The notes under the pieces are model-generated. The model saw only the letters and a program-made list of their open reading frames with translations. It made no database searches and was not told the origin of the DNA. From Hespellia sp. (GTDB lineage Bacteria; Bacillota; Clostridia; Lachnospirales; Lachnospiraceae), in NCBI GenBank assembly GCA_028694105.1, contig JAQUUC010000004.1, positions 51,090 through 115,089 of the forward strand: a stretch of 64,000 nt of DNA, given 5' to 3'. This document shows, piece by piece, positions 50,068 through 60,206 of this stretch. The translations under genes were made by a program, and so were the position numbers. The stretch's first letter is position 1. The number at the start of each line of letters is the position of its first letter.

Positions 50068-52440
50068 ATGTATAAGGTAACGAAAAGAGACGGAAAAGTA
50101 GCAGAATTTAATTTGTCGAAGATTGCAAAAGCGATTGCCCAGGCATTTGAAGCACAGGAGAAAGCATATAATCAGGATATTATTGATATGCTTGCACTGA
50201 AAGTTACTGCGGATTTTGCAGACAAAGTGAAGGATGGTCTTGTACAGGTGGAAGATATCCAGGACAGCGTAGAGTCTGTTCTTGTTCAGGCAGGCTATGC
50301 AGATGTGGCGAAGGGATATATTCTCTATAGAAAACAGAGAGAGAAGATCCGTAACTTGAAGTCGACGGTTCTGGATTACAAAGAAATCGTGGACAGTTAT
50401 GTAAAGGTTACAGACTGGCGTGTGAAGGAGAATTCAACCGTTACCTATTCGGTGGGAGGCCTGATCTTAAGCAACTCCGGAGCCATCACAGCGAATTACT
50501 GGCTGTCAGAGATTTACGATGATGAGATCTGCAGGGCGCACAAGAATGCGGACATCCACATTCATGATCTTTCCATGCTCACAGGTTACTGCGCCGGATG
50601 GTCTTTGAAGCAGCTGATTCAGCAGGGCCTCGGCGGTGTGCCGGGAAGAATTTCTTCTGCGCCTGCAAAACATTTAAGCGTGCTGTGTAACCAGATGGTT
50701 AACTTCCTCGGAATCATGCAGAATGAATGGGCGGGGGCACAGGCATTTTCATCGTTCGACACCTATCTGGCACCGTTTGCAAAGGCAGACCAGCTGTCTT
50801 ATGCGGAAGTGAAGAAATGTATCGAATCATTTGTATACGGCGTGAATATCCCATCCAGATGGGGAACGCAGGCACCGTTTGTCAATGTTACGCTGGACTG
50901 GACAGTACCGAATGACCTTGCAAATCTTCCGGCACTCGTAGGCGGCGAAGAACAGAACTTCACCTACGCAGACTGTAAGGAAGAGATGGACATGGTCAAC
51001 AAGGCGTTCATCGAGGTTATGATTGAGGGCGATGCAAACGGACGTGGATTCCAATATCCGATTCCGACCTACTCAATCACGAAGGATTTTGACTGGTCCG
51101 ATACAGAAAATAACCGTCTCTTATTTGAGATGACGGCAAAGTACGGAACTCCATATTTTTCAAATTATATCAACAGCGACATGGAGCCAAGCGATGTGCG
51201 CAGTATGTGCTGCAGACTTCGTCTTGACCTGCGTGAGCTCCGCAAGAAATCCGGTGGATTCTTCGGAAGCGGTGAGAGCACAGGGTCGGTTGGTGTTGTT
51301 ACAATTAATATGCCCAGAATTGCATATCTGTCAGCGGATGAAGGAGAATTCTTCCACAGACTGGACCGTATGATGGACATTTCCGCACGGTCGCTTCACA
51401 CAAAGCGCACGGTCATTTCCAAATTACTGGAGGAAGGGCTGTATCCATACACGAAGCATTATCTTGGAACATTTGCCAACCATTTTTCAACCATCGGGCT
51501 GATCGGTATGAATGAAGCTGGACTGAATGCAAAATGGATCGGTAAAGATATGACCACCAATGAGACACAGGAGTTCTCGAAGAGGGTCTTAAATCACATG
51601 CGGGAACGTCTCTCTGATTATCAGGAAGAATACGGCGATCTCTACAACTTAGAGGCTACACCGGCAGAGTCTACGACCTACCGTCTTGCAAAGCATGATG
51701 TAGCGCAGTTCCCTGACATTATCACAGCTGCGGAAGAGAATGGAACACCTTATTATACGAACAGTTCTCATCTTCCGGTTGGATATACAGAGGATATTTT
51801 TGATGCACTTGATGTGCAGGATGAATTACAGACACTTTATACATCCGGAACGGTATTCCATGCATTTCTTGGTGAGAAGCTTCCGGACTGGAAGTCAGCG
51901 GCATCTCTTGTTCGCAAGATTGCAGAAAACTACAGACTTCCGTATTATACGATGTCTCCGACTTACACAATCTGTAAGAATCACGGATATATTGCGGGCG
52001 AAGAGTTCACCTGCCCGATCTGTGGTGAGACAACGGAGGTATACAGCCGTATTACGGGGTACTATCGTCCGGTATCGAACTGGAATGATGGTAAGACGCA
52101 GGAATACAAAGAACGTAAATTATACGATATTACGAAATCGCATCTGCATGTAAAATCACAGGCTGCAAAGAAGGAAGCAGAGGAAATGCAGGCACCTTCA
52201 GGTGAGGTAAAGACGATGCTTTTTACAACAAAGACCTGCCCGAACTGTAAGCTTGCGACCGGTATGCTTGAGAAGGCAAACATTTCCTATGAAGTGATTG
52301 ATGCAGAGGAAAATGTGGAACTGGTTCAGCAGTATGGTGTGATGCAGGCGCCGACGCTGGTAGTTGTCGGAGCTGATGGAGTGAAAAAAGTGGCAAACGC
52401 ATCGAATATTAAACAATATGCGGAAGATACTATCAGATAA
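50068..52440 (+). CDS. nrdD: Class III (anaerobic) ribonucleoside-triphosphate reductase with C-terminal redoxin domain
   Basis: A 790-residue glycyl-radical enzyme making dNTPs without oxygen. An ATP-cone lies at the N terminus (MYKVTKRDGKVAEFNLSKI, to about 95); the catalytic barrel follows (SAPAKHLSVLCNQMVNFLG; SMCCRLRLDL). A zinc-binding region has CKNHGY and CPICGE, and the glycyl radical site is RITGYYRPV (Gly664). About 50 residues later a thioredoxin/glutaredoxin-like domain (about 713-790) starts, with redox-active CPNC (Cys724, Cys727) and a cis-proline in MQAPTLV. This suggests a built-in reductant. ATG 50068 follows AGAGAGAGG; the longer frame is unlikely. Confidence 0.93.
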   Translation: MYKVTKRDGKVAEFNLSKIAKAIAQAFEAQEKAYNQDIIDMLALKVTADFADKVKDGLVQVEDIQDSVESVLVQAGYADVAKGYILYRKQREKIRNLKSTVLDYKEIVDSYVKVTDWRVKENSTVTYSVGGLILSNSGAITANYWLSEIYDDEICRAHKNADIHIHDLSMLTGYCAGWSLKQLIQQGLGGVPGRISSAPAKHLSVLCNQMVNFLGIMQNEWAGAQAFSSFDTYLAPFAKADQLSYAEVKKCIESFVYGVNIPSRWGTQAPFVNVTLDWTVPNDLANLPALVGGEEQNFTYADCKEEMDMVNKAFIEVMIEGDANGRGFQYPIPTYSITKDFDWSDTENNRLLFEMTAKYGTPYFSNYINSDMEPSDVRSMCCRLRLDLRELRKKSGGFFGSGESTGSVGVVTINMPRIAYLSADEGEFFHRLDRMMDISARSLHTKRTVISKLLEEGLYPYTKHYLGTFANHFSTIGLIGMNEAGLNAKWIGKDMTTNETQEFSKRVLNHMRERLSDYQEEYGDLYNLEATPAESTTYRLAKHDVAQFPDIITAAEENGTPYYTNSSHLPVGYTEDIFDALDVQDELQTLYTSGTVFHAFLGEKLPDWKSAASLVRKIAENYRLPYYTMSPTYTICKNHGYIAGEEFTCPICGETTEVYSRITGYYRPVSNWNDGKTQEYKERKLYDITKSHLHVKSQAAKKEAEEMQAPSGEVKTMLFTTKTCPNCKLATGMLEKANISYEVIDAEENVELVQQYGVMQAPTLVVVGADGVKKVANASNIKQYAEDTIR

Positions 52441-52461
52441 GCGTCTGGTAATAAAAAGCTG

Positions 52462-52490
52462 AGACGGAAGGAATGATTTCTTCCGTCTTA
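52462..52490 (+). terminator. Hairpin between nrdD and trxB
   Basis: AGACGGAAG (52462-52470) pairs with CTTCCGTCT (52480-52488). The T-run is poor, so partial read-through into trxB is likely. Confidence 0.5.
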
Positions 52491-52518
52491 ACTGTATGAG
52501 CAAAGGGAGGAAACTATT

Positions 52519-53430
52519 ATGATGTATGACATTGGTATTATTGGGGGCGGAACAGCCGGAATGACAGCTGCAATCTATGGCTTGAGAGCCGGAAAAAAAG
52601 TGATTATTATTGAAAGCCTGAATTATGGCGGACAGATCGTGACATCCCCTAATGTTGAGAATTACCCGGGAATTGAGAGCATCAGCGGAAGTGACTTTGC
52701 AACGAATCTGCTGAATCAGGCAATCAGACTTGGCGCGGAGACGGAGCTTGAGACCGTGACCGGCATCCGTGAGGATGAGGGAATCAAGGTGATTGAGACA
52801 ACCGGTAAGGAGTATCCGTGCAGAAGCATTATTATAGCAACCGGTGTCACACACAGACGACTCGGAGTGGCGAAGGAAGACAAGCTGGTGGGCGCGGGAG
52901 TGTCGTACTGCGCGACCTGTGACGGCGCGTTCTTTAAGAACCGTGATGTAGCGGTGATCGGCGGCGGGAATACGGCACTTCAGGATGCGGCGTTCTTATC
53001 GAATTACTGCAGCCGTGTGTATCTGATTCACAGAAGGGATGAATTCCGCGGAGAGAGCAGGCTGGTGAAACCGCTGGAGATAAAGGATAACGTGGAGTTT
53101 GTTATGAATGCAACTGTGAAGGCGATTATTGGCGAGAGCTTCGTGGAAGGACTTGTTCTTACGAATAAGATAACCGATGAAGATTTCGAACTTAAGGTAG
53201 ACGGCATCTTCATGGCTGTTGGACAGATTCCGAAGAATGATGTATTTGAAAATGCAGTGAAGCTTGACGGTGCCGGATTCATTCTGGCGGCGGAGGACTG
53301 CATGACATCTCACCCGGGAATCTTTGCGGCCGGAGACTGCAGGACCAAAGAGGTGCGCCAGCTGACAACGGCGGCAGCGGATGGTGCCGTGGCGGCACTT
53401 GCGGCGTGCCAGTATATTGACCGGGCATAA
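52519..53430 (+). CDS. trxB: Thioredoxin reductase
   Basis: A 303-residue NADPH-dependent thioredoxin reductase. The FAD motif is IGIIGGGTAGMTAAIYGL, the redox pair CATC is in SYCATCDGAFFK (about residue 135), and the NADPH motif is VAVIGGGNTALQDAAFL, followed by HRRDEFR; the C-terminal FAD segment is GIFAAGDCRTKEVRQLTTAA. GGGAGG precedes ATG 52519. Its position behind an nrdD that carries its own redoxin domain suggests that it reduces that domain or thioredoxins needed for ribonucleotide reduction (inference). Confidence 0.95.
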   Translation: MMYDIGIIGGGTAGMTAAIYGLRAGKKVIIIESLNYGGQIVTSPNVENYPGIESISGSDFATNLLNQAIRLGAETELETVTGIREDEGIKVIETTGKEYPCRSIIIATGVTHRRLGVAKEDKLVGAGVSYCATCDGAFFKNRDVAVIGGGNTALQDAAFLSNYCSRVYLIHRRDEFRGESRLVKPLEIKDNVEFVMNATVKAIIGESFVEGLVLTNKITDEDFELKVDGIFMAVGQIPKNDVFENAVKLDGAGFILAAEDCMTSHPGIFAAGDCRTKEVRQLTTAAADGAVAALAACQYIDRA

Positions 53431-53490
53431 AATCTGCCCTGCATAGCTAACATGTACATTTTTGAAAAAATTATTTGGTTACTCATGACA

Positions 53491-53518
53491 TTGTCCATTT
53501 CCTCCAAAATGTTATACT
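53491..53518 (+). promoter_or_regulatory. Promoter of msmK
   Basis: TTGTCC (53491-53496), 16-base spacer, TATACT (53513-53518). Confidence 0.6.
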
Positions 53519-53574
53519 GATATCAGTTAATAAATCAGTAAATGAAAACAAAGGATTCAAGGAGGCAATTTAAA

Positions 53575-54687
53575 ATGGCAAGTTTATCATTAAAAGGTAT
53601 TCAGAAAGTATATCCAAACGGATTTGAAGCAGTAAAAGATTTTGATCTGGAAGTAGCAGACAAAGAATTTATCATCTTTGTAGGACCATCTGGATGTGGT
53701 AAGTCTACAACACTTCGTATGATCGCAGGTCTGGAAGATATTTCCGGCGGAACATTCGAGATTGACGGTAAGGTTATGAACAACGTAGAACCTAAAGACC
53801 GCGATATCGCAATGGTATTTCAGAACTACGCGTTATATCCACATATGACAGTATATGACAATATGGCATTCGGCTTAAAGTTACGTAAAGAGCCAAAAGC
53901 TGAGATTGATAAGAAGGTTCGTGAAGCAGCAGCGATTCTTGACTTAACCAAATTATTAGACCGTAAGCCAAAAGCTTTATCAGGTGGACAGAGACAGCGT
54001 GTTGCTATGGGACGTGCTATCGTTCGTAATCCTAAGGTATTCCTTATGGATGAGCCACTTTCTAACTTGGATGCAAAACTTCGTGTTCAGATGCGTATCG
54101 AGATTTCTAAGCTTCATGAGAGACTGGGAGCTACGATTATTTACGTAACACATGACCAGACAGAGGCTATGACACTTGGTACAAGAATCGTTGTTATGAA
54201 AGACGGTGTTTGCCAGCAGATTGATTCTCCACAGAATTTATATAACAATCCATGCAATTTATTCGTTGCAGGATTTATCGGATCACCACAGATGAACTTC
54301 CAGGATGTTGAGATCACGAAAGAGGGCGAAGATGTCTATGCACAGATGGGACAGTACAAATTAAAAGTACCTGCATCTAAGAAAAAAGCACTTATTGACG
54401 GCGGATATATTGGAAAGACAGTTGTTCTTGGTATTCGTCCGGAGCATGTACATGATGAAGAGACATTTATTGCACAGTCACCGGACAGCGTAATTGAGTC
54501 AAACATCAAAGTGTATGAATTGCTCGGCGCTGAAGTTTACTTATACTTCGATGTTGAAGGAACACAGATGACAGCACGTGTGAACGCACGTACACCTCTT
54601 CGCAATGGCGATCACGCTAAATTTGCATTCGACATGGAGAAGACACATTTCTTCGACAAAGAAACAGAGTTGACGATTACAGATTAA
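53575..54687 (+). CDS. msmK: Sugar ABC transporter ATPase (MsmK/UgpC type)
   Basis: A 370-residue ATPase of the CUT1 sugar-import group. Walker A is [13 protein letters not shown], signature [15 protein letters not shown], Walker [18 protein letters not shown]-loop [13 protein letters not shown]; the C-terminal regulatory TOBE/MalK-like domain is from about 235 to the end. No permease or binding-protein gene is beside it. That is usual for MsmK in Firmicutes, where one ATPase energises many sugar importers. AAGGAGG precedes ATG 53575. Codon choice (many GTT, ATC, CGT) suggests high expression. Confidence 0.94.
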   Translation: MASLSLKGIQKVYPNGFEAVKDFDLEVADKEFIIFVGPSGCGKSTTLRMIAGLEDISGGTFEIDGKVMNNVEPKDRDIAMVFQNYALYPHMTVYDNMAFGLKLRKEPKAEIDKKVREAAAILDLTKLLDRKPKALSGGQRQRVAMGRAIVRNPKVFLMDEPLSNLDAKLRVQMRIEISKLHERLGATIIYVTHDQTEAMTLGTRIVVMKDGVCQQIDSPQNLYNNPCNLFVAGFIGSPQMNFQDVEITKEGEDVYAQMGQYKLKVPASKKKALIDGGYIGKTVVLGIRPEHVHDEETFIAQSPDSVIESNIKVYELLGAEVYLYFDVEGTQMTARVNARTPLRNGDHAKFAFDMEKTHFFDKETELTITD

Positions 54688-54710
54688 TGATTTAAACTAT
54701 AACTAGTACC

Positions 54711-54743
54711 AAAAAGGCTGTACTTTTAAAGTACAGCCTTTTT
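54711..54743 (+). terminator. Terminator after msmK
   Basis: AAAAAGGCTGTACTTT with AAAGTACAGCCTTTTT, loop of one to two bases; A-run and T-run on the two sides. Confidence 0.92.
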
Positions 54744-54790
54744 CAATCAAAGATGAACGCTGTTAGAATGGATGACTGAAGGAGGCAGCA

Positions 54791-55708
54791 ATGGCGAGCC
54801 GGAATGAACTGGAAAAAGCAATCAAAGAACTGACAAAAGCAACCGGACTTCACATGCAGATTACGGCAGAGACACCGGAGGAGACGGAGTATGCACTGAT
54901 GCAGGTGAAGCAGCTTCTGGGAGCATACAAAGAGAAGTTCGATAAGAACTATTTTCTTCGCAGTCTGATGCTGGGAAGGCTGCAGACAACGGAGATTGAT
55001 GCGTACGCAAAGAAACTGCACATTTCCAATGAGACGAAAAGGGTGCTGTTTTTGATTGAGACGAAGAATGTGGTGGATGACTTATTTATAGAATTACTGA
55101 AGAATATGTTTCCGTCGCAGGGGAAAAATTATGTGGTCAAGATGGATCATCACAGGGTGGTGCTGCTTGGTCCCACAGAAGAAACGGGAGACACCCGCTA
55201 TGCGGAGTCGATGTCGATTGCACATATGATTGTGGATACAGTAGGTGCTGAGGCGATGTCCTCGGTCCATGTTTCGTTCAGTCGTGAGATGAATGAACTA
55301 TCCGATGCACTGGAATGTTACCGGGATGCAATGATGTCGATGCGAATCCGGAATATTTTCTATTCGGAGCAGCTGATTATGCCGTATGACCGTCTCGGAA
55401 CCGGCGGACTCTTAATTCAGGTGCCACAGAATAATTGTGAAGAATTTCTCCGGGAGGTATTTCGCGGAGAGCTGCCGGAGCAGCTGGACGAGGAGATGCA
55501 GCTTACGATATCCAAGTTCTTCCAGTATAATTTAAATATTGCGGAGACCTCGAGACAGCTCCACATGCACCGGAACACGTTGATTTACCGTATTGAACAG
55601 CTTGAGAAGAAGACAGGACTTGATATCCGTGTGTTTGAGGATGCCTGTGTAATTCGAATTGCCATGATGGCGATGAACTATTTAAACGTACTGAGAGAGA
55701 AGAAGTGA
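54791..55708 (+). CDS. CdaR/PucR-like transcriptional regulator
   Basis: A 305-residue regulator with the PucR/CdaR C-terminal helix-turn-helix: FFQYNLNIAETSRQLHMHRN followed by TLIYRIEQLEKKTGLDIR (about 240-290). The middle resembles the GGDEF-like fold of CdaR proteins (HVSFSREMNELSDALECYRD), without a cyclase motif. E. coli CdaR responds to sugar diacids; here no such catabolic genes are adjacent. GGAGGCAGC precedes ATG 54791. A possible target is msmK upstream or distant sugar genes. Confidence 0.85.
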   Translation: MASRNELEKAIKELTKATGLHMQITAETPEETEYALMQVKQLLGAYKEKFDKNYFLRSLMLGRLQTTEIDAYAKKLHISNETKRVLFLIETKNVVDDLFIELLKNMFPSQGKNYVVKMDHHRVVLLGPTEETGDTRYAESMSIAHMIVDTVGAEAMSSVHVSFSREMNELSDALECYRDAMMSMRIRNIFYSEQLIMPYDRLGTGGLLIQVPQNNCEEFLREVFRGELPEQLDEEMQLTISKFFQYNLNIAETSRQLHMHRNTLIYRIEQLEKKTGLDIRVFEDACVIRIAMMAMNYLNVLREKK

Positions 55709-55723
55709 AAGGATGAATAATAT

Positions 55724-56221
55724 ATGAATGATACATTTTGCGAACAGATTGTACAAAGAAAAACGAAACCTTCCGATATTGCGATAAAAGTACTATCCAT
55801 TGCTGTGATAGTCGTACTAGCCCTGTCATCTGTGTTCTTTGGATTCCTTATGTTTTTTGTGGCAGTTATTTTCGGAATCATTGCTGTGCTGCTTATTTTC
55901 CCGAGACTGAAGGTGGAATATGAGTACTCACTGCTGAACCATGAATTAAATGTAGATGTGATTTATAACCGTGCAAAAAGAAAGCATCTGATATCGGTTG
56001 ATTTAAAAGAGGTGGAGGTTATTGCACCAAGGACCTCGCATCAGCTTGATTCCTACCATGATTTTGTGACGAAGGATTACTCGATGGCAGACGCATCGCA
56101 GACACCTTACGCAGTTATGTGCACGATTTCACAGCAGATGAATTGCATTTTGTTCAATCCGGATGAGGATATGGTAAACAGAATGGCATCATTTTTGCCA
56201 AGAACATTGCACCGTGATTGA
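55724..56221 (+). CDS. Membrane protein of unknown function (DUF6106-like)
   Basis: A 165-residue protein with two adjacent membrane helices (about 20-60: AIKVLSIAVIVVLALSSVFF and a second one) and a cytoplasmic C-terminal domain beginning PRLKVEYEYSLLNHELNVDV. That half looks like a PH/beta-rich domain and is similar to small clostridial membrane proteins I associate with DUF6106 (not certain). It lies 15 bp after the CdaR-like regulator and is probably co-transcribed. A glycine-poor, tyrosine-rich soluble part gives no catalytic clue. Confidence 0.75.
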   Translation: MNDTFCEQIVQRKTKPSDIAIKVLSIAVIVVLALSSVFFGFLMFFVAVIFGIIAVLLIFPRLKVEYEYSLLNHELNVDVIYNRAKRKHLISVDLKEVEVIAPRTSHQLDSYHDFVTKDYSMADASQTPYAVMCTISQQMNCILFNPDEDMVNRMASFLPRTLHRD

Positions 56222-56251
56222 TTTGTTTATGGTTTTTTCATAGAACAAACC

Positions 56252-56280
56252 TTTACGAACGTGCAAAAATTAGGTACAAT
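56252..56280 (+). promoter_or_regulatory. Promoter of the cyclophilin-ecf-truA genes
   Basis: TTTACG (56252-56257), 17-base spacer, TACAAT (56275-56280). Confidence 0.7.
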
Positions 56281-56337
56281 ATAGCAAGGTTAAATGATAA
56301 GCTAAAAGCTGATTGAAAAAGAAAAGAGGGAATAATA

Positions 56338-56856
56338 ATGGCAAATCCAATTGTAACAATTGAAATGGAAAATGGCGATATTATGAAAGCGGAGTTATAT
56401 CCGGAATTGGCACCGAACACAGTGAAGAACTTTATTTCACTGATTAAAAAGGGCTTTTATGACAATCTTACCTTTCACCGTGTCATCCCGGGCTTTATGA
56501 TTCAGGGCGGCTGCCCGGATGGAACCGGTATGGGCGGACCGGGATACTCTATCAAGGGAGAATTCTCTCAGAACGGATTTAAGAATGATCTGGTACATTC
56601 AGAGGGAGTTCTGTCGATGGCACGTTCAATGATGCCGAACTCTGCAGGCTCACAGTTCTTTATCATGCACAAGGACTCTCCGCATCTGGACGGAGCATAT
56701 GCTGCGTTTGGTAAGGTTACAGAAGGACTTGAGGTTGTCGATAAGATTGCACAGACAGCAACCGATTATCAGGACAAGCCATTAGATAAACAGGTAATGA
56801 AAAAGGTGACGGTAGATACACAGGGTGTTGAATACGACGAACCGGAGAAGGCTTAA
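56338..56856 (+). CDS. Cyclophilin-type peptidyl-prolyl isomerase
   Basis: A 172-residue cytoplasmic cyclophilin that catalyses proline cis-trans isomerisation. Typical marks are [33 protein letters not shown] (catalytic Arg), and [20 protein letters not shown]. No signal peptide is present. AAGAGGGAATAATA precedes ATG 56338. It is followed 1 bp later by ecfA1, so the genes are in one transcript although functions differ. Confidence 0.95.
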   Translation: MANPIVTIEMENGDIMKAELYPELAPNTVKNFISLIKKGFYDNLTFHRVIPGFMIQGGCPDGTGMGGPGYSIKGEFSQNGFKNDLVHSEGVLSMARSMMPNSAGSQFFIMHKDSPHLDGAYAAFGKVTEGLEVVDKIAQTATDYQDKPLDKQVMKKVTVDTQGVEYDEPEKA

Positions 56857-56857
56857 G

Positions 56858-57718
56858 ATGGGAATCATTCAGACAGAGAAACTAACGTTTGAATATGCAA
56901 AACATGATGAAGAGGGAAATGTAATTGGAATGAACCGGGCGATTGATGAGGTGACTCTTGATATCGACCCGGGCTCTTTTGTTGCTATTTTAGGTCATAA
57001 CGGATCCGGTAAATCGACGCTTGCAAAGCACATCAACGCGATTCTTGTGCCGACAGAGGGCACGATGTGGGTGAATGGACGGGACACGAAGGATCCGATG
57101 GAGCTGTGGAATGTCAGACAAAGTGCCGGTATGGTCTTTCAGAATCCGGACAATCAGATTATCGGAACGGTCGTGGAGGAAGATGTCGGCTTTGGTCCGG
57201 AGAACCTTGGCGTACCGACGGAGGATATCTGGAAACGGGTCGAGGACAGCCTAAAAGCGGTTGGAATGATAGAATATCGTTCACATTCGCCAAATAAGCT
57301 GTCAGGAGGACAGAAGCAGCGTGTCGCAATCGCCGGTGTGATCGCGATGCATCCGAAATGTATTGTTCTGGATGAACCGACGGCAATGCTGGACCCGAAC
57401 GGACGAAAGGAAGTACTCCGCACGGTGCAGGAGCTTCGCGAGAAGGAGAAGGTGACGGTCATCCTGATCACGCACTATATGGAAGAGGTCATTGACGCAG
57501 ATCATGTCTTTGTTATGGATGAAGGCCATGTTGTGATGGAAGGGACTCCGAGAGAAATTTTTGGATGCGTAGATGAATTAAAGAAATATCGTCTGGATGT
57601 ACCGCAGGTAACGATGCTGGCAGACGAACTGAAAAAACGCGGGCTGGATATTCCGAATGGAATTCTTAGAACAGAAGAACTTGTGGAGGCACTATGTCAA
57701 TTAAAGCAGAACACTTAA
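56858..57718 (+). CDS. ecfA1: ECF transporter ATPase, first subunit
   Basis: A 286-residue energy-coupling ATPase. Walker [14 protein letters not shown], the ECF-type Q-loop [20 protein letters not shown], signature [16 protein letters not shown], Walker [16 protein letters not shown] and H-loop [10 protein letters not shown] are all present. With EcfA2 and EcfT it forms the shared module that powers vitamin and metal S components encoded elsewhere. ATG 56858 follows the cyclophilin stop; the earlier in-frame start overlaps that gene. It overlaps ecfA2 by 25 bp. Confidence 0.95.
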   Translation: MGIIQTEKLTFEYAKHDEEGNVIGMNRAIDEVTLDIDPGSFVAILGHNGSGKSTLAKHINAILVPTEGTMWVNGRDTKDPMELWNVRQSAGMVFQNPDNQIIGTVVEEDVGFGPENLGVPTEDIWKRVEDSLKAVGMIEYRSHSPNKLSGGQKQRVAIAGVIAMHPKCIVLDEPTAMLDPNGRKEVLRTVQELREKEKVTVILITHYMEEVIDADHVFVMDEGHVVMEGTPREIFGCVDELKKYRLDVPQVTMLADELKKRGLDIPNGILRTEELVEALCQLKQNT

Positions 57719-58542
57719 ATTATATTTACAGTCTGGGCACTGCGTACGAAAAGCAGGCACTGAAGGATGTGTCGTTTGAGATTTTACAGGGGCAGTTTGT
57801 CGGTGTCATCGGACATACGGGCTCGGGCAAATCCACACTGATCCAGCACCTGAACGGACTGGTTCCTGCGACCAGCGGTAAGCTGTATTATGAAGGGAAG
57901 AACATTTACGACGAAGGGTATGATATGCGCGCACTGCGCGGGCAGGTCGGACTAGTATTCCAGTATCCGGAGCATCAGCTTTTTGAAGTGGATGTGCTCA
58001 CAGATGTCTGCTTTGGACCGAAGAATCAGGGTCTCTCCCCGGAAGAATGTGAGAAGAGAGCGAGAGAAGCTCTTGAACTGGTTGGATTTCCGGAGAAATA
58101 TTATAAGCAGTCGCCGTTCGATCTTTCCGGCGGTCAGAAGCGCCGTGTTGCGATTGCAGGTGTGCTGGCGATGAACCCCAAAGTGCTGGTGTTAGATGAA
58201 CCCACGGCAGGACTGGATCCGAGAGGACGTGATGAGATTCTGGATCAGGTTGCGTATCTGCATCGTGAGACAGATATGACGGTGATTCTTGTGTCACACA
58301 GCATGGAGGATATTGCGAAATATGTGGAACGCATCATTGTGATGAATCAGGGAGAAAAGATGTACGATGGTTCACCGAAGGAAGTGTTCGCACATTACAA
58401 GGAACTGGAAGCCGTAGGGCTTGCAGCCCCGCAGGTGACTTATATACTGAATGCCCTTGCAGAGAAGGGAATGAATATTAAGACGGACGCAATTACAATT
58501 ACGGAAGCGGCGGACGAGATTATGAGGAATTTCGATGATTAG
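57694..58542 (+). CDS. ecfA2: ECF transporter ATPase, second subunit
   Basis: A 282-residue partner ATPase of EcfA1. Walker [15 protein letters not shown]-loop [20 protein letters not shown], signature [16 protein letters not shown], Walker [16 protein letters not shown] and H-loop [10 protein letters not shown]. The YPEHQLF Q-helix is characteristic of EcfA2 compared with the NPDNQI of EcfA1. The start overlaps the end of ecfA1, and its stop overlaps the start of ecfT, so the three are translationally coupled. Confidence 0.95.
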   Translation: MSIKAEHLNYIYSLGTAYEKQALKDVSFEILQGQFVGVIGHTGSGKSTLIQHLNGLVPATSGKLYYEGKNIYDEGYDMRALRGQVGLVFQYPEHQLFEVDVLTDVCFGPKNQGLSPEECEKRAREALELVGFPEKYYKQSPFDLSGGQKRRVAIAGVLAMNPKVLVLDEPTAGLDPRGRDEILDQVAYLHRETDMTVILVSHSMEDIAKYVERIIVMNQGEKMYDGSPKEVFAHYKELEAVGLAAPQVTYILNALAEKGMNIKTDAITITEAADEIMRNFDD

Positions 58543-59359
58543 AGATATTACAATAGGACAATATTATCCGGCAAAAAGCATACTGCACCGATTAGATCCC
58601 AGAGTAAAGATCGTGTGTACTCTGTTATTTTTGATTTCACTTTTTCTGCAGAAGAGTGTACTTGGGTATGTCATTGCAGCGGTGTTTTTGTTTGGCGTGA
58701 TCCGGTTGTCGAGAGTGCCGTTTCAGTATATCGTAAAAGGATTAAAACCGATTATCATGCTGCTGATGATTACGGTTCTGTTTAATCTGTTCCTGACCAG
58801 AGGAGGCGCTGTACTCTTTCACAAATGGATTTTCACGATTACGGAACTGGGCCTTTCCACGGCGGTGTTCATGGCGATACGATTAACCTTTTTGATTATC
58901 GGCTCGTCGCTGATGACATTTACGACAACACCGAACTCTCTGACAGACGGAATTGAGAAGCTGTTATATCCACTGAACAAGATCAGGGTACCCGTACATG
59001 AGATTGCGATGATGATGTCAATCGCACTGCGTTTCATCCCGATTCTGCTTGAAGAGACCGATAAGATTATGAAGGCACAGATCGCGAGAGGCGCGGATCT
59101 CGAGAGTGGCAATATCATTCAAAAGGCAAAAGCTATGATTCCGATACTGGTGCCGCTGTTCGTATCGGCATTTCGCCGGGCAAATGATCTGGCGATGGCA
59201 ATGGAATCCAGATGTTATCGGGGCGGTGACGGCAGAACGAAGATGAAACCACTGGTATATAAAGGACGCGACCGCATGGCCTATCTTGTGACGGTGGTAT
59301 ATGTAATTGCAGTATTTGCAATTGGAAGATATGTGCCATTTCATATCTGGATTTTTTAA
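58535..59359 (+). CDS. ecfT: ECF transporter transmembrane subunit
   Basis: A 274-residue membrane coupling protein with five to six helices. It begins DITIGQYYPAKSILHRLDPR (the L-H-x-L-D-P-R motif of EcfT), and carries two coupling-helix motifs with A-R-G: MKAQIARGADLESG and AMAMESRCYRGG. It connects the two ATPases with exchangeable S components. The start overlaps ecfA2 by 8 bp, and truA follows 10 bp after its stop, the usual order in Firmicutes. Confidence 0.95.
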   Translation: MIRDITIGQYYPAKSILHRLDPRVKIVCTLLFLISLFLQKSVLGYVIAAVFLFGVIRLSRVPFQYIVKGLKPIIMLLMITVLFNLFLTRGGAVLFHKWIFTITELGLSTAVFMAIRLTFLIIGSSLMTFTTTPNSLTDGIEKLLYPLNKIRVPVHEIAMMMSIALRFIPILLEETDKIMKAQIARGADLESGNIIQKAKAMIPILVPLFVSAFRRANDLAMAMESRCYRGGDGRTKMKPLVYKGRDRMAYLVTVVYVIAVFAIGRYVPFHIWIF

Positions 59360-59369
59360 AGGGCAGAAG

Positions 59370-60134
59370 ATGAAGAGAATCAGACTGACCATCGCTTATG
59401 ATGGAACGAATTATTGCGGCTGGCAGATTCAGCCAAACGCAATTACAATTGAAGAGGTACTGAACAAGGCGCTTCGCAGGCTGACGAAGGAAGAGATTAC
59501 GGTGATTGGCGCGAGCCGCACAGATTCCGGTGTCCATGCAAGGGCGAACATAGCGGTGTTTGATACAGAGAGTACGATTCCTCCGGATCGGTTTGCGGTA
59601 GCATTGAACCAGAAACTGCCGGAAGATATCGTGATAACGATGTCGGAAGAGGTGGATAGCGGCTGGCATCCGAGATATCAGGATCAGATTATCAAGACAT
59701 ACGAATACCGGATTGTGAACAGCCCGGTATTAGATCCGATGAAACGTCTCTACAGCTATCAGGTGACCTATCAGCTGGATGTGGAGCAGATGCGAAGGGC
59801 AGCGGCGTTCATTGTAGGCAAACATGACTTTGCAAGCTTTTGCAATGTGAGGACGAATGCAAAGACAACGGTGCGCACGGTGACAGATCTTTCAATTGTA
59901 CAATCGGAGGATGAGATCATCCTGCATATTTCAGGAGATGGATTTCTCTATAATATGGTGCGGATTATCGTCGGTACACTTTTGAGAGTCGGTCGGGGAT
60001 TTTATACCCCGGAGGATGTCAAAGAAATTGTGGAGGCGAAGAACCGCATGGCGGCGGGAGTCACGGTACCGCCCCAAGGACTCATGCTGGTAGAAATTAA
60101 ATACACAAGTGAATTTCAGGACGAAGAAATGTGA
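59370..60134 (+). CDS. truA: tRNA pseudouridine(38-40) synthase
   Basis: A 254-residue TruA that makes pseudouridine at positions 38-40 of tRNA anticodon stems. The catalytic Asp is in GASRTDSGVHARAN (about residue 52); GKHDFASFC and FLYNMVRIIVGTLLRVGRG are also conserved. ATG 59370 follows GGGCAGAAG; the earlier start overlaps ecfT. It closes the cyclophilin-ecf transcript, an arrangement common in Firmicutes. Confidence 0.96.
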   Translation: MKRIRLTIAYDGTNYCGWQIQPNAITIEEVLNKALRRLTKEEITVIGASRTDSGVHARANIAVFDTESTIPPDRFAVALNQKLPEDIVITMSEEVDSGWHPRYQDQIIKTYEYRIVNSPVLDPMKRLYSYQVTYQLDVEQMRRAAAFIVGKHDFASFCNVRTNAKTTVRTVTDLSIVQSEDEIILHISGDGFLYNMVRIIVGTLLRVGRGFYTPEDVKEIVEAKNRMAAGVTVPPQGLMLVEIKYTSEFQDEEM

Positions 60135-60159
60135 AGATTGTTTTATCATTTCCGTCCTG

Positions 60160-60206
60160 TTTTTTATACAATCGTTCAAATAAAAATCACATGATTGTAT
60201 AAAAAA
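60160..60206. promoter_or_regulatory. 14-bp inverted repeat overlapping the nagB promoter
   Basis: TTTTTTATACAATC (60160-60173) and GATTGTATAAAAAA (60193-60206) are perfect reverse complements, 19 bases apart. The right arm contains the -35 box TTGTAT, so a repressor could block nagB; it may also work as a hairpin terminator for truA. Confidence 0.6.
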
